Shown here one piece after another: positions 43,185 to 52,621 of a DNA stretch of 64,000 nt. The position numbers were made by a program, and so were the translations under genes. Positions within the stretch are counted from its first letter, which is position 1. The number at the start of each line of letters is the position of its first letter. This DNA comes from Acidimicrobiaceae bacterium (lineage in GTDB: Bacteria > Actinomycetota > Acidimicrobiia > Acidimicrobiales > RAAP-2): positions 62,001-126,000 of the forward strand of contig PMLJ01000034.1 of the NCBI GenBank assembly GCA_003158855.1, written 5' to 3'. Below the pieces are notes generated by a model. That model was given only the letters and a program-made list of their open reading frames with translations. It ran no database searches and was not told where the DNA came from.

Positions 43185-44525
43185 ATGACCTTTGTCAATC
43201 GTGTGGATGCGGGACGTCGTCTTGCCGCGAGGTTGCAGCACTTGCGAGGCGACCAGGTGGTGGTGCTGGGCCTGCCCCGCGGTGGCGTGCCGGTCGCCTA
43301 CGAGGTCGCGATGGCGCTCGATGCGCCTCTCGACGTCATCGTGGTTCGCAAGCTGGGCGTGCCCTTCCAGCCTGAACTGGGGATGGGCGCGATCGGCGAG
43401 GATGGTGTGCGCATCGTCAACGAGGAGATTGTTCGCCTCGCCGGCGTGTCTGACGGTGAACTGGCTCGCGTCGAGGTCCGCGAGCGCGCCGAACTCGAGC
43501 GACGTGCCCGGCGGTTCCGCGGCGACCGGCCGCGCACCGAACTGGAGGGTCGAACCGTGGTGGTGGTCGACGACGGTGTTGCGACCGGATCAACTGCCCG
43601 AGCCGCGTGTCAGGTGGCCCGCGCGCAGGGTGCGGCTCGCTTGGTGCTGGCAGTGCCCGTCGCACCGACTGACTGGCAAGACCGGTTTGGCACCGACGCG
43701 GACGAGTTCGTTTGTCTGGAAACGCCCGAGCCGTTCTACGCGATTGGGCAGTTCTACGCCAATTTTGATCAGACCTCGGACGAAGAGGTCATTGACTGCC
43801 TCGAGCGCGCCGCCCTCCGAGGGGCGCCCGCCGCCACGACGCGCGCGACGAACGATGATCCTCCCTTGCGAGACGAGGAGGTCGAAGTGACGGCTGGTGC
43901 GGTCCGACTCGGCGGGCATCTCACCCTGCCCGAGGACGCCACCGGGGTGGTCGTGTTCGCTCACGGTAGCGGTAGCAGCCGCCTCAGCCCACGCAATCGA
44001 TACGTCGCGACCGTGTTGAACGATGCGGGTCTGGGCACCTTGCTCTTCGACCTGCTCACCGTCGAAGAGGAACTCGACCGGTCCAACGTTTTCGACATCT
44101 CGCTGCTGGCTCGTCGCCTGGTTGGTGTGACCGGATGGTTGCGCACCCAGGCCGATCTCGCTGGCCTTCCAATCGGCTACTTCGGCGCCAGCACGGGCGC
44201 GGGCGCGGCCCTTTGGGCCGCGGCGGAACCGGATGCCGGCATAGCAGCGGTGGTCTCGCGGGGCGGCCGTCCGGACCTCGCCGGTCCCCGCCTCGGCGAC
44301 GTCGGCGCTGCGACATTGCTCATCGTGGGCGGCCTCGATGACGTGGTCATTGAACTCAACCGGCAAGCTCAGGCTCAGCTGCGCTGCGAGAACCGGCTCG
44401 TCATTATCGCGGGGGCCACCCATCTGTTCGAGGAGCCCGGCACACTGCAGGCCGCGGCTGAAGTGGCCCGTGACTGGTTCACCAGCCATCTGGCAGCCCC
44501 GCGAGACTCGGTGGACGGATCTTGA
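43185..44525 (+). CDS. Phosphoribosyltransferase - dienelactone-hydrolase-like fusion protein
   Basis: About 446 residues with two domains. The N-terminal 210 residues are a phosphoribosyltransferase of the ComF/PRTase I type, with VVVVDDGVATGSTARAA as the PRPP-binding motif and LPRGGVPVAYEVA at the start. Residues from about 230 form an alpha/beta hydrolase of dienelactone-hydrolase type with nucleophile region GYFGASTGAGAALWAAA and final His in GATHLFEEPG. Such fusions occur in Actinobacteria and Proteobacteria, and their function is unclear. The start is ATG at 43185 behind GGAGGAGGT. It overlaps the CapA-like gene by four bases. Confidence 0.87.
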   Translation: MTFVNRVDAGRRLAARLQHLRGDQVVVLGLPRGGVPVAYEVAMALDAPLDVIVVRKLGVPFQPELGMGAIGEDGVRIVNEEIVRLAGVSDGELARVEVRERAELERRARRFRGDRPRTELEGRTVVVVDDGVATGSTARAACQVARAQGAARLVLAVPVAPTDWQDRFGTDADEFVCLETPEPFYAIGQFYANFDQTSDEEVIDCLERAALRGAPAATTRATNDDPPLRDEEVEVTAGAVRLGGHLTLPEDATGVVVFAHGSGSSRLSPRNRYVATVLNDAGLGTLLFDLLTVEEELDRSNVFDISLLARRLVGVTGWLRTQADLAGLPIGYFGASTGAGAALWAAAEPDAGIAAVVSRGGRPDLAGPRLGDVGAATLLIVGGLDDVVIELNRQAQAQLRCENRLVIIAGATHLFEEPGTLQAAAEVARDWFTSHLAAPRDSVDGS

Positions 44526-45550
44526 AGCTCGCGCTCGCGGGTGACACGATGCTCGGTCGCAAGGTCGCCGAGCGGTTGGCGGTGGCACGCGCCGACGCGC
44601 TCTTCTCCGACGAGGTCGTCGCCGCAGTGCATGAGGCGGACCTGTTCGTCCTCAACCTCGAGTGCGCGATCTCGGACCGCGGGAGGCCCTGGCCCGACCC
44701 GAGTAAACCGTTCTTCTTCCGGGCTCCGCCCGTCGCCACCGAGGTTCTCCAGCTCCTTGGCGTGGACTGCGTCACTCTGGCCAACAACCACGCCCTTGAT
44801 TTCGGACCCGACGCGCTGCGCGACACGTTTCGACACCTTTCCGACGCCGGGATCGCCTGGGTTGGCGCCGGTGCCGACGAGGCCGCCGCCCGGGTTCCGG
44901 CCATTCTCGAATGCGGTGGTTGCCGAGTGGGCGTCATCGGGGTTACGGACCATCCCCGCGACTTCGCCGCCGCGCCCGATCGACCGGGAGTCGCCTTCGC
45001 GGACCTGCGCGAGGGGGTACCTCACTGGCTGGTGAGCCTCATCGAGGGACTCGACGCCGGAGTTGTCGTCGTGTCGCCCCACTGGGGGCCGAACATGGTC
45101 AGCGAGCCCGTCGCCCACGTGAGGAAGGCCGCAGTCGCGTTTCGCGACGCGGGGGCCACGCTCGTGGCGGGCCACTCCGCCCACGTGTTCCACGCGGTTG
45201 GCGACCGCGTCCTGTACGACCTCGGTGACTTCATCGACGACTACGCCACCGACACCGCACTTCGCAACGACCTTGGCCTGCTCTTCTTGGTCAGCTTCGA
45301 GAACGCCACCCCGACGCGACTCGAAGCCGTCCCCCTCGCCCTCGACTTCTGTCACACGCGCCTCGCCGATCGCGACGAGGCGGCTTGGATCGGCAGGCGC
45401 CTCCGGCGCGCATGCGTCGCCTTCGGAACTGACGTCGTTGAAACGGCGGGCCGCTTCGTCATTGAGTTCGCGCCGACTGGCGTCTCGGGGGGAGAAGCGG
45501 TAGGCACGCGCCAGTCGGCGGAAAGCGATTTCAGTCCGGACAACGAATGA
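44522..45550 (+). CDS. CapA/PgsA-like metallophosphatase-fold protein
   Basis: About 342 residues. The calcineurin-like CapA fold shows as LALAGDTMLGRKVAE near the start, LFVLNLECAISDRG, TLANNHALDFG, VVVSPHWGPN and GHSAHVFHAVG, which are the metal-site positions of PGA_cap proteins. Related proteins help poly-gamma-glutamate synthesis or act as hydrolases. No signal peptide is visible, and capB/capC are not adjacent, so a cytoplasmic hydrolase is as likely. The TTG start overlaps the upstream stop. Confidence 0.85.
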   Translation: MKLALAGDTMLGRKVAERLAVARADALFSDEVVAAVHEADLFVLNLECAISDRGRPWPDPSKPFFFRAPPVATEVLQLLGVDCVTLANNHALDFGPDALRDTFRHLSDAGIAWVGAGADEAAARVPAILECGGCRVGVIGVTDHPRDFAAAPDRPGVAFADLREGVPHWLVSLIEGLDAGVVVVSPHWGPNMVSEPVAHVRKAAVAFRDAGATLVAGHSAHVFHAVGDRVLYDLGDFIDDYATDTALRNDLGLLFLVSFENATPTRLEAVPLALDFCHTRLADRDEAAWIGRRLRRACVAFGTDVVETAGRFVIEFAPTGVSGGEAVGTRQSAESDFSPDNE

Positions 45551-45599
45551 TTGACGGGGGCCGCAGCAGTGAGCCGCGGCCTGTCCCCAGCGTCGTTGA

Positions 45600-46088
45600 T
45601 CGCTCGCGCTCAACCGTTGGATCTACGAAGGGTGGAGTTGGAGTTTCGACAGCCGCGTGATCGTCACCGGCGAAGTGCTGGGTAGTCACGTGGAGCGAAC
45701 GATCGAGGACACCATGGCGGTGATGATCACTCACGGCGTCGTCGAAGGTCACCCCAAGTTGAAGGCCGTCGTCCTGGAACTCGGGTCGGGCCGGGTCCCC
45801 AACCTCTTTCGCCGGCTGGAGATCGCCTACGGCAAGGCACCGCAGAATTTCGGACGCGAGCCCATTCAGTCGTTCATCGACCGCGTCCACGTGATGCCGT
45901 TCTACGAGGACGACCTCACCAAGAACCTGCGGCATCTTCCCGTCGAAAATCTCATCTTCGGTTCGGACTGGCCGCATCCGGAGGGCTACGCGGGTCCGGG
46001 CGACGCGATCGCCGACCTGGGCGCGTTGACCCCGCATCAGCAGCGCCTCGTCCTGCGCGAGAACCTGCGGTCCTTGGTGTTCGCCTAG
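45600..46088 (+). pseudogene. C-terminal remnant of an amidohydrolase-2 family protein
   Basis: The frame opens after a TGA at 45597-45599 and encodes about 162 residues, less than half the usual 350-400. It includes HPKLKAVVLELGSGRVPNLFRRLE and HLPVENLIFGSDWPHPEG, the last strands with the catalytic Asp of the family, and the terminal helix LVLRENLRSLV. The N-terminal metal-binding domain (HxH) is absent. The ORF track start at 45657 is arbitrary. Confidence 0.7.
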
Positions 46089-46167
46089 GGGTTCTTCCAG
46101 CCCGTTCGGGGTACCGACCACTCGGCGCGAGGGCTTCCTGCGCAGCCCTTTCGCCACCCGTCTCGGT

Positions 46168-47031
46168 CTAGGGGTTGATCGTCGGCAGGATGCGTTCTCG
46201 CAGGAATTCGATGACCGCCTCGGAGAATGCATCATTCTGGTCACCGGCGATCATGTGGGCGGCGCCGCTGACCTCGACGAGGGTGACGTTGGGCATCCGA
46301 GCGAGGATGTCGTCTACGCCTTCCTGCGTGACGACATCGCTCAGGAGTCCGCGAACAAGCATCGTGGGCACGTGGATGTTGCTCATCGCAACGTCGAGCA
46401 GACCCTCAAAACGGCTCGGTACCACTTCGGTCCGACCCTTGCTCATGAACTTCGGATCCCAGTGCCAGTACCAGCGGCCGTCGCGCTGGCGAAGCACCTT
46501 CTTCAGGCCCTCTGGGTTCGCCCGGCGGACCCGCTGCGGCGTGTAGGCGGCGATCGCCGCCGCCGCCTCCTCCAGTGAATCGAATCCGTTGATGCCCGAC
46601 TCCATGAAGTCCCTGATGCGCTCGACGCCCTCGAGGTTCGCCTTGGGCACGATGTCGACCAGTATCAGACCACACGAGACGGTCCGATCGCTGGTGCCTT
46701 CAGCGAGCATCGCCGACATCCCCCCGAGCGAGGCTCCCACCAACACTGGTGGTCGTTCCAACTGGTCGACAACCGCGATACAGTCTGCGCCGAACGCAGT
46801 GAACGAGTAGTCGCCGTTCGCCGCCCAGTCGCTTTCGCCGTGACCGCGAAGATCGAGTGAAATCGTCCGCCATCCCTGGGCGGCCACAACTTCGGCGGTC
46901 CTACCCCAGGCGTGTCGAGTCTGGCCCCCTCCATGGAGGAAGAGCACGGGCCATGCGTCGGACTCTCCGCGCACGTCGGCGATCAAATTGAGCCCCTCAA
47001 AGCCTTTGTAAGCAATCCGTTCAACGTCCAT
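46168..47031 (-). CDS. Alpha/beta hydrolase
   Basis: About 287 residues. The oxyanion-hole motif is LFLHGGGQTRHAWGR, the nucleophile elbow is VLVGASLGGMSAM (Ser), and the catalytic His lies in VSGAAHMIAGDQN; the acid is likely in LVRGLLSDVV. It is a soluble hydrolase, for an ester or an epoxide-like substrate that cannot be specified. It is convergent with the amidohydrolase remnant. Confidence 0.87.
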   Translation of the reverse strand: MDVERIAYKGFEGLNLIADVRGESDAWPVLFLHGGGQTRHAWGRTAEVVAAQGWRTISLDLRGHGESDWAANGDYSFTAFGADCIAVVDQLERPPVLVGASLGGMSAMLAEGTSDRTVSCGLILVDIVPKANLEGVERIRDFMESGINGFDSLEEAAAAIAAYTPQRVRRANPEGLKKVLRQRDGRWYWHWDPKFMSKGRTEVVPSRFEGLLDVAMSNIHVPTMLVRGLLSDVVTQEGVDDILARMPNVTLVEVSGAAHMIAGDQNDAFSEAVIEFLRERILPTINP

Positions 47032-47324
47032 GAGTGCAATGGTTGCATACGTGATCCATCAGTGACAATCCCGCAGTCTTGTCTCGGCGAAGTCGATCCT
47101 TGTGACCGGTGGTTCGTGGTCAGCGAGGCGTGCGACGAACAGCACCGATCGGCGTCGCGCATGCAGTCGAACCGGCGCGATCGAGCGAGCCTGAGACGTT
47201 TTGATCGAAGCCGGTCGCGCCGTGGACCAGATGGTTCATGCCGTTGCGACCGCACCGTGGATGCCCTATATCCTTCAAGTGTGAGGAATACACAAAAGTT
47301 GGAATATCCGTGTTTCGCTAGTTC

Positions 47325-48653
47325 GTGACGTCGCTCTCGAGGGAGCTGGCGCGCTGGGCCCGGGCGAGGTTCGACGAGCCGCTGCCCGGCGCCCTGGCGC
47401 GCAAGGTGCAGCTTCACATCCTCGACGCGACCAGTATCGCCATGGCCGCGCGCGTCGAGGATGTTGGCGAACAGATCCTGCGCACGGCCACGATCAGTGG
47501 CGGTCCCGGGCCAGCGAGGGTCCTCGGAGGCATTGGCGGCAAGCCAACCTCAGGTCTCGCGCCGTTAGCGGCCGCGTTCGCCAACGCGGCACTGATCCAC
47601 GCGCTCGACTTTGACGACATCCACGACAACGCCAGATTGCACCCGACGACGGTCATTCTGCCGGCAGTCCTGGCCATCAGCGACCTCGTGGATTCGCACG
47701 ACAACGAACGACTGTGCCGAGCGGTCGCTGTGGGCAACGAGGTGATGTGCCGGCTTGGCGAAGTGACCGAACCGGTCGGCGACGGTCCGGCCTCGGGTTG
47801 GTTCCTGACCCAGCTCTACGGCTACGTTGGTGCCTCGATCGCGGCTGGTCTAATGCTCTTTCTCAACGAGGAGGAGTTGGTATCGGCGATTGGACTTGCC
47901 ACGATGCAGGCTGCGGGCTCGAAGCAGGCGGGGCTCGGGACCGGCTCGACGGCGAGGTCGATCTATCCCGCTTTCGCCGCCGAGGGTGGCGTGCGCGCCG
48001 CGCTGCTCGCCCGTGAGGGCATCATCGGGCCCGAGGCGTCACTCGACGGCGAAGCCGGACTGTTCCCTCTCTACATGGGCCACGATCTCGCGGTTGACAA
48101 GGCGACTCGACTGCTCGACGACTCGGCCGCGTGGTCGTTTCTCTCGACCGACGTCAAGCGCTGGCCGTGCTGCAGACTGACGCACACGTACGTCGCCGCC
48201 GCCATTGGCATTCGGGAGCAACTCGGGGCGCTGCGCCCGGGTCGCGTCGTGATCGAGGTCAATCAATCGGCGCTTCGACTCTGCGAGCCCGCGGGTCAGC
48301 GACGCCGGCCGTCGACCCTCGGCGACGCCAAGTACTCCATTCCCTTCCTCGTCGCCTTCACGCTCGAGCGCGGTGCGCCAACGCTGGACAACCTGACCGT
48401 CGAAGTGCTGAAGGATCTGGAGATCCTCGCTCTCGCGGATCGGGTCGAGGTGCGAGAGACGAGCGGCGACAACACCGTCCGCCCGAAGGCGAGTATCACA
48501 GTCGAGGCTGGAGGAAGTCACCTCAGCAGCGAGGTGGATACCCTCTCGCCGATGTCGGAGAGTGCGATCCGCGACAAGATCGCCTTGTGCGTCGCTCGGG
48601 CCCTCGAGAATACCCGCGACCTCATTGAAAACGGACCAGTGCCGCTCACGTAG
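47325..48653 (+). CDS. MmgE/PrpD family protein
   Basis: About 442 residues. Members include 2-methylcitrate dehydratase and cis-aconitate decarboxylase. Family features are ARKVQLHILDATSIAMAAR, FANAALIHALDFDDIHDNARLHPTTVILPAVLA with the conserved DD..H..A., and KRWPCCRLTHTYVAAAIG. No prpB/prpC is adjacent, so a role in propionate metabolism is not shown. The start is GTG at 47325 with no clear ribosome site; upstream there is a repeated GGAATA/GGAATATCC element that could be an operator. Confidence 0.85.
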   Translation: MTSLSRELARWARARFDEPLPGALARKVQLHILDATSIAMAARVEDVGEQILRTATISGGPGPARVLGGIGGKPTSGLAPLAAAFANAALIHALDFDDIHDNARLHPTTVILPAVLAISDLVDSHDNERLCRAVAVGNEVMCRLGEVTEPVGDGPASGWFLTQLYGYVGASIAAGLMLFLNEEELVSAIGLATMQAAGSKQAGLGTGSTARSIYPAFAAEGGVRAALLAREGIIGPEASLDGEAGLFPLYMGHDLAVDKATRLLDDSAAWSFLSTDVKRWPCCRLTHTYVAAAIGIREQLGALRPGRVVIEVNQSALRLCEPAGQRRRPSTLGDAKYSIPFLVAFTLERGAPTLDNLTVEVLKDLEILALADRVEVRETSGDNTVRPKASITVEAGGSHLSSEVDTLSPMSESAIRDKIALCVARALENTRDLIENGPVPLT

Positions 48654-48708
48654 CAGGAGCCTCTCGAAGGATCGGCGGCCATTGAGTGCCCGGGTCCGAT
48701 AACTTCGA

Positions 48709-49164
48709 ATGATGAGTCTGCGCGCGTCCCTGACCGATGTCGGATTCAAGGCATTGAATAGGTTCCATCGAGCGGTCGTGCACGCCAGCCGGGGCCGGGT
48801 CGGAAGCTCGGCCTTCGGCATGCCAATCGTCGAGTTGCTCACCGTCGGACGCCGGTCGGGTCTGATCCGCTCGACCATGCTGACGGTGCCGATCGTGGAA
48901 GGTGGTCGGTACGTGCTGGTGGCGTCCAAGGGAGGTGACGACCGGGATCCGGACTGGTACCGGAACATCCTCACCACCGCCGACGTCGAGCTGCTCGTCG
49001 CGGGGGAGCGTCGACCAATGCGGGCGCGCGTCGCGACTCAGGCGGAGACCATCGCCTTGTGGCCCCGGGTGGTGTCGGCGTATGCGCCCTACGACGGCTA
49101 CCGCCGGCGAGCCCGCCGTGACGTCCCGCTGGTCATCTGCGAGCCGCGTCGAACTGAGGCGTAA
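48709..49164 (+). CDS. Deazaflavin (F420)-dependent nitroreductase family protein
   Basis: About 151 residues, Ddn-like split-barrel: VELLTVGRRSGLIRSTMLTVPIVEGGRYVLVASKGGDDRDPDWYRNILTTADVEL is the typical core. These proteins reduce quinones or nitro compounds with reduced F420. Convergent with the E2 gene. Confidence 0.88.
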   Translation: MMSLRASLTDVGFKALNRFHRAVVHASRGRVGSSAFGMPIVELLTVGRRSGLIRSTMLTVPIVEGGRYVLVASKGGDDRDPDWYRNILTTADVELLVAGERRPMRARVATQAETIALWPRVVSAYAPYDGYRRRARRDVPLVICEPRRTEA

Positions 49165-49191
49165 CCGGTCCTTTGGCCGCGACGGGAACGA

Positions 49192-50484
49192 TCAGGCGAT
49201 GATGGCGATGGGATTCTCTATGAGGCGTGTGAGCGTCTGAAGGAAACGGGCGGCCAGCGCTCCGTCGATGATCCGGTGATCGGCCGAGAGGGTGTAGCGC
49301 ATGCGGTGGTGCAGCACCACCTCGTCGCCGACGGCCACGGGTTCGCGCGCAGTGCCGCCCACCGCCAGGATCGCCCCTTCGGGAGGGTTGATGATCGCGG
49401 TGAACTGCTCGACGCCGAACATGCCGAGGTTGCTGATGGTGAACGTTCCGCCGCTCATCTGTTCGATCGTGAGGCCCTTGCCGTGGGCGAGGGTCGCGAG
49501 TTGCTTGGCCTCCGCGCCGAGTTCGCTCAGCGACTTCTGGTCGGCGTCGACGATCACCGGAACGACGAGGCCATTGTCCGACGCGACGGCGACGCCGATG
49601 TTGATCCGCCGGTGCACGAGCATGGAGCGGCTTTCGTCATCAATGTATGAGGCGTTGACGAGCGGGTTCTCGCGCAACGCGAACGCGCACGCCCGGATCA
49701 GCAGGTCGTTGATGCTCACCTTTTCTCGCCCGATCGCGGCGAACTGCTCGTTCATCTGGGCGCGCAGTTGCACGAGCGCCTCGGCGTCCGCGACCGCGGT
49801 GACAAAGAAGTGGGGGATGCTGCGGGCACTGTCGCCGAGGCGGCGGGCGATAACGCGGCGGGCGTTGCTCAAGGGGACCGACTCGGTCCCGCGCCTTTCG
49901 TCAACCTGCTCGGCGCCGACTGCGACCAACTTGGTCATAGGCGGCGCGGCGGACGTCCTCGCGGGAGGCGATGCCGGCATTGTGCCCGGGGTGGTCAGCA
50001 GTTCCTCGATATCGGTGCGGATAATCCGTCCACCGGGACCGCTGCCGCGTACCCGGCTCAGGTCGAGATGATGCTCCCGGGCGAGCTTTCGCACCAGTGG
50101 CGAGGCGAACAGTCGATCTTCGTCGACACTTTCCGGGTGGGTCGGCAGTACTCGGTCGGGCTCGGGCTTCGTCGCGGATTCGGATGGCGCAGCAACGACG
50201 TCGGCGGCTGCGCTCGGCGCCTCGCTCGGTGCGGAGGGGCCAGCCGACTTACCGTCGTCGAGCAGGGCGATGGGCGTACCAATCGACACGGTCTCACCCT
50301 CGTTGACGAGGATCTGCGACAGCGTGCCCGCGTCGTACGCCTCGTACTCCATCGTGGCCTTGTCGGTTTCGATCTCGACGAGTATGTCGCCGACGCTGAC
50401 CTGGTCTCCCGGCTGCTTGTGCCAAGTGGCGATCGCGCCTTCCTCCATCGTGTCGGAGAGACGTGGCATGGTGATTTCGATCAT
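49192..50484 (-). CDS. 2-oxoacid dehydrogenase complex E2 (dihydrolipoyl acyltransferase)
   Basis: 430 residues with the standard domain order. An N-terminal lipoyl domain has the lipoylation Lys in VEIETDKATMEYEAYD (about residue 43). A linker rich in Ala/Pro/Ser follows, then a peripheral-subunit-binding domain (LFASPLVRKLAREHHLDLSRVRGSGPGGRIIRTDIEELL), then the catalytic core with the final DHRIIDGALAARFLQ (HxxxDG). It moves acyl groups to CoA. The subunit is encoded after E1 alpha and E1 beta in the same operon; no E3 lies nearby. Confidence 0.93.
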   Translation of the reverse strand: MIEITMPRLSDTMEEGAIATWHKQPGDQVSVGDILVEIETDKATMEYEAYDAGTLSQILVNEGETVSIGTPIALLDDGKSAGPSAPSEAPSAAADVVAAPSESATKPEPDRVLPTHPESVDEDRLFASPLVRKLAREHHLDLSRVRGSGPGGRIIRTDIEELLTTPGTMPASPPARTSAAPPMTKLVAVGAEQVDERRGTESVPLSNARRVIARRLGDSARSIPHFFVTAVADAEALVQLRAQMNEQFAAIGREKVSINDLLIRACAFALRENPLVNASYIDDESRSMLVHRRINIGVAVASDNGLVVPVIVDADQKSLSELGAEAKQLATLAHGKGLTIEQMSGGTFTISNLGMFGVEQFTAIINPPEGAILAVGGTAREPVAVGDEVVLHHRMRYTLSADHRIIDGALAARFLQTLTRLIENPIAIIA

Positions 50485-51497
50485 GATTCCTTGCCGATCC
50501 TCTCGCGACGATTGCCGACAGCGTCGAGGGTTTGGTAGACGGCCTGGATCACGTCGTCCACTGAGGGCAACGCGGCGCTCTCCAGCGATTTCGAATACGG
50601 CAGCGGCACTTCGGCCATGGCGACGCGTCGCACGGGCGCATCCAGGTAGTCGAAGGCGCCGTCGGAGATGGACGCGGCGACCTCGGCGCCGATGCCGTAG
50701 GTGAGCCAGTCGTCCTCGAGAACGACGGCGGCGTGCGTCTTCTTCACGGACGCGATAATCGTCTCACGGTCCAGCGGGCGCAGGCTGCGAAGGTCGACGA
50801 CCTCGATGTCGAGCCCGTCGGACTGCGCGAGCTGCTCGGCCACCTGGGACGCGACGTGCGCCATTCGCGAATAGCCGATCAGCGTGATGTCGCTTCCTTC
50901 GCGCGTGACCGCCGCCTTGCCGATCTCGCCGGGGGTGTCGTCGTCGGGCACCTCACCCTTGGTGTTGTAGAGCGCTAGGTTCTCGAGGAAGAGCACCGGG
51001 TCGTCATCCCTGATCGCCGCGAGCAAGAGCGCCTTGGCGTCGGCCGGCGTGCTGGGGGCGACGACCTTGAGTCCCGGCACGAACGCGTAGTACAGCTCGA
51101 TATTCTGCGAGTGGGTCGCACCGAGTTGCTGGCCACCGCCGCCGGGCGTGCGGATGACCAGGGGCACCGTGGCCTGGCCCCCGAACATGCCGTAGATCTT
51201 GGCGGCGTGGTTCACGATCTGGTCGAGCGCGAGCAGGGTGAAGTTGATCGTCATGATCTCGACGACGGGACGAAGTCCGAGCATGGCCGCGCCGATGGCC
51301 GCGCCGGTGAAGCCCTCCTCGGCGATCGGGGTGTCGCGCACCCGCTTCTCACCGAACTCCGCGAGCAGACCAGCCGTGATTTTGTAGGAGCCTTCGAAAA
51401 CGCCGATCTCTTCGCCCATCAGGAAGACGTTCTCGTCGCGTAGCATCTCGGCGCGAAGTGTGTCGTGCAGGGCCTGTCGAAAGGTCATCACGGTCAT
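50481..51497 (-). CDS. 2-oxoacid dehydrogenase E1 component, beta subunit
   Basis: About 338 residues. Family features: FLMGEEIGVFEGSYKITAGLLAEFGEKRVRDTPIAEEGFTGAAIGAAM, RTPGGGGQQLGATHSQNIE and VVDLRSLRPLDRETI. Overlaps E2 by four bases and E1 alpha by four bases. This is a distinct paralogue from that at 7.7 kb. The substrate, pyruvate or branched-chain, cannot be assigned. Confidence 0.93.
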   Translation of the reverse strand: MTVMTFRQALHDTLRAEMLRDENVFLMGEEIGVFEGSYKITAGLLAEFGEKRVRDTPIAEEGFTGAAIGAAMLGLRPVVEIMTINFTLLALDQIVNHAAKIYGMFGGQATVPLVIRTPGGGGQQLGATHSQNIELYYAFVPGLKVVAPSTPADAKALLLAAIRDDDPVLFLENLALYNTKGEVPDDDTPGEIGKAAVTREGSDITLIGYSRMAHVASQVAEQLAQSDGLDIEVVDLRSLRPLDRETIIASVKKTHAAVVLEDDWLTYGIGAEVAASISDGAFDYLDAPVRRVAMAEVPLPYSKSLESAALPSVDDVIQAVYQTLDAVGNRRERIGKES

Positions 51498-52621
51498 TCG
51501 CTCGCCTCCGACTCCGGCATCGGTGCTGGCTCGAACAACGGCTGGCCGGGAAGACGACGAGAGTCGTTCGGCACCGGCGTGGCGTAGGTGTAGTCGAACA
51601 ACGTCGACACGTCGGGGAACGCGCTGGCTTCGGCGAACGCTGCGGCTTCGTCGGAGCGAGCCGTCGCCTCCTCGTCGAGTTTCGCGAGCGCGTCAGCGTC
51701 GAGCAGTCCCTCGCTGAGCAGCCGCTCGGCCAACGTGTGAACGGGGTCATGAGCCTTGAGGCCGGCGACCTCTTCGGCTGAACGGTACTTCGCGGGGTCG
51801 ACAACTGAGTGACCGCGCAGCCGCTCGGTGACGACTTCGAGCAGGAAGGGCTTGCCGACCCGGGCGGAATCGACGGCGCGAGTCGCGGCGTCGGCGACGG
51901 CGAGCGGGTCGAGCCCGTTGACGCGCTCGGAGGCGATGCGGTAGGCGGACCCACGTTTGTAGAGCTCGGGCTCCGCGGACGACTTCTCCACGGTGGTGCC
52001 CATGCCCAATTGGTTGTTGATGATGACGTAGACGATCGGCAGGTTCCAGAGTGCCGCGATGTTGAGCGACTCGTGGAAGGCTCCCACGTTCGTCGTCCCG
52101 TCGCCCATGGTGCACATCACGATCTCGTCGCCGCCGCGGTAGTCGATGGCGAGCGCCGCTCCGGTGGCGAGGGGGATCTGTCCGCCGACGATGCCGTAGC
52201 CGCCGAGAAGTCGATGCGTGATGTCGAACATGTGCATCGAGCCGCCCCAACCCTTGGAGACACCGTCGACCCTTCCGTAGAGTTCGGCCATCACTCGATT
52301 CGCGTCGATGCCGCGAGTGATCGCGTAGCCGTGTTCGCGGTAGTTCGTGAAGAGGTAGTCGGTGGGACTCATAGCGGCCATCAGGCCAACGACCGCGGCC
52401 TCCTCACCGAGGTTCAGATGGCAGTATCCGCCGATCAGAGCTTGGGTGTAGCCCCTGGCGGCGCGCTCTTCGAACCGTCGGATGAAGATCATCTGTCGGT
52501 AGAAGTCGATCAACCGTTCGCCATCGTCGGTCGGCGTCTCAGGCGCACTCACCGATCTCGCGCGAGTGCCCGCTTCTGATCGCCCCGAGGTCTTTCGTGG
52601 CGTCCGAGTTTGATCGCTCAT
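51494..52621 (-). CDS. 2-oxoacid dehydrogenase E1 component, alpha subunit
   Basis: About 375 residues from ATG 52621 behind GGGGAT. The N-terminus has a low-complexity stretch; the ThDP motif is MGDGTTNVGAFHESLNIAAL ending in INNQ, and the phosphorylation-loop region ERLRGHSVVDPAKYRS is typical. The ORF track begins 15 codons earlier at 52666. With E1 beta and E2 it makes a complete E1-E2 operon. Confidence 0.93.
   Translation of the reverse strand: MSDQTRTPRKTSGRSEAGTRARSVSAPETPTDDGERLIDFYRQMIFIRRFEERAARGYTQALIGGYCHLNLGEEAAVVGLMAAMSPTDYLFTNYREHGYAITRGIDANRVMAELYGRVDGVSKGWGGSMHMFDITHRLLGGYGIVGGQIPLATGAALAIDYRGGDEIVMCTMGDGTTNVGAFHESLNIAALWNLPIVYVIINNQLGMGTTVEKSSAEPELYKRGSAYRIASERVNGLDPLAVADAATRAVDSARVGKPFLLEVVTERLRGHSVVDPAKYRSAEEVAGLKAHDPVHTLAERLLSEGLLDADALAKLDEEATARSDEAAAFAEASAFPDVSTLFDYTYATPVPNDSRRLPGQPLFEPAPMPESEASE

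Noticed and set aside
45534-45560. Possible fourth IS21-like terminus at the capA-like gene end
   Set aside because: It has ATTTCAGTCCGG but no TGTCA tip or tandem units, and it lies in coding sequence.
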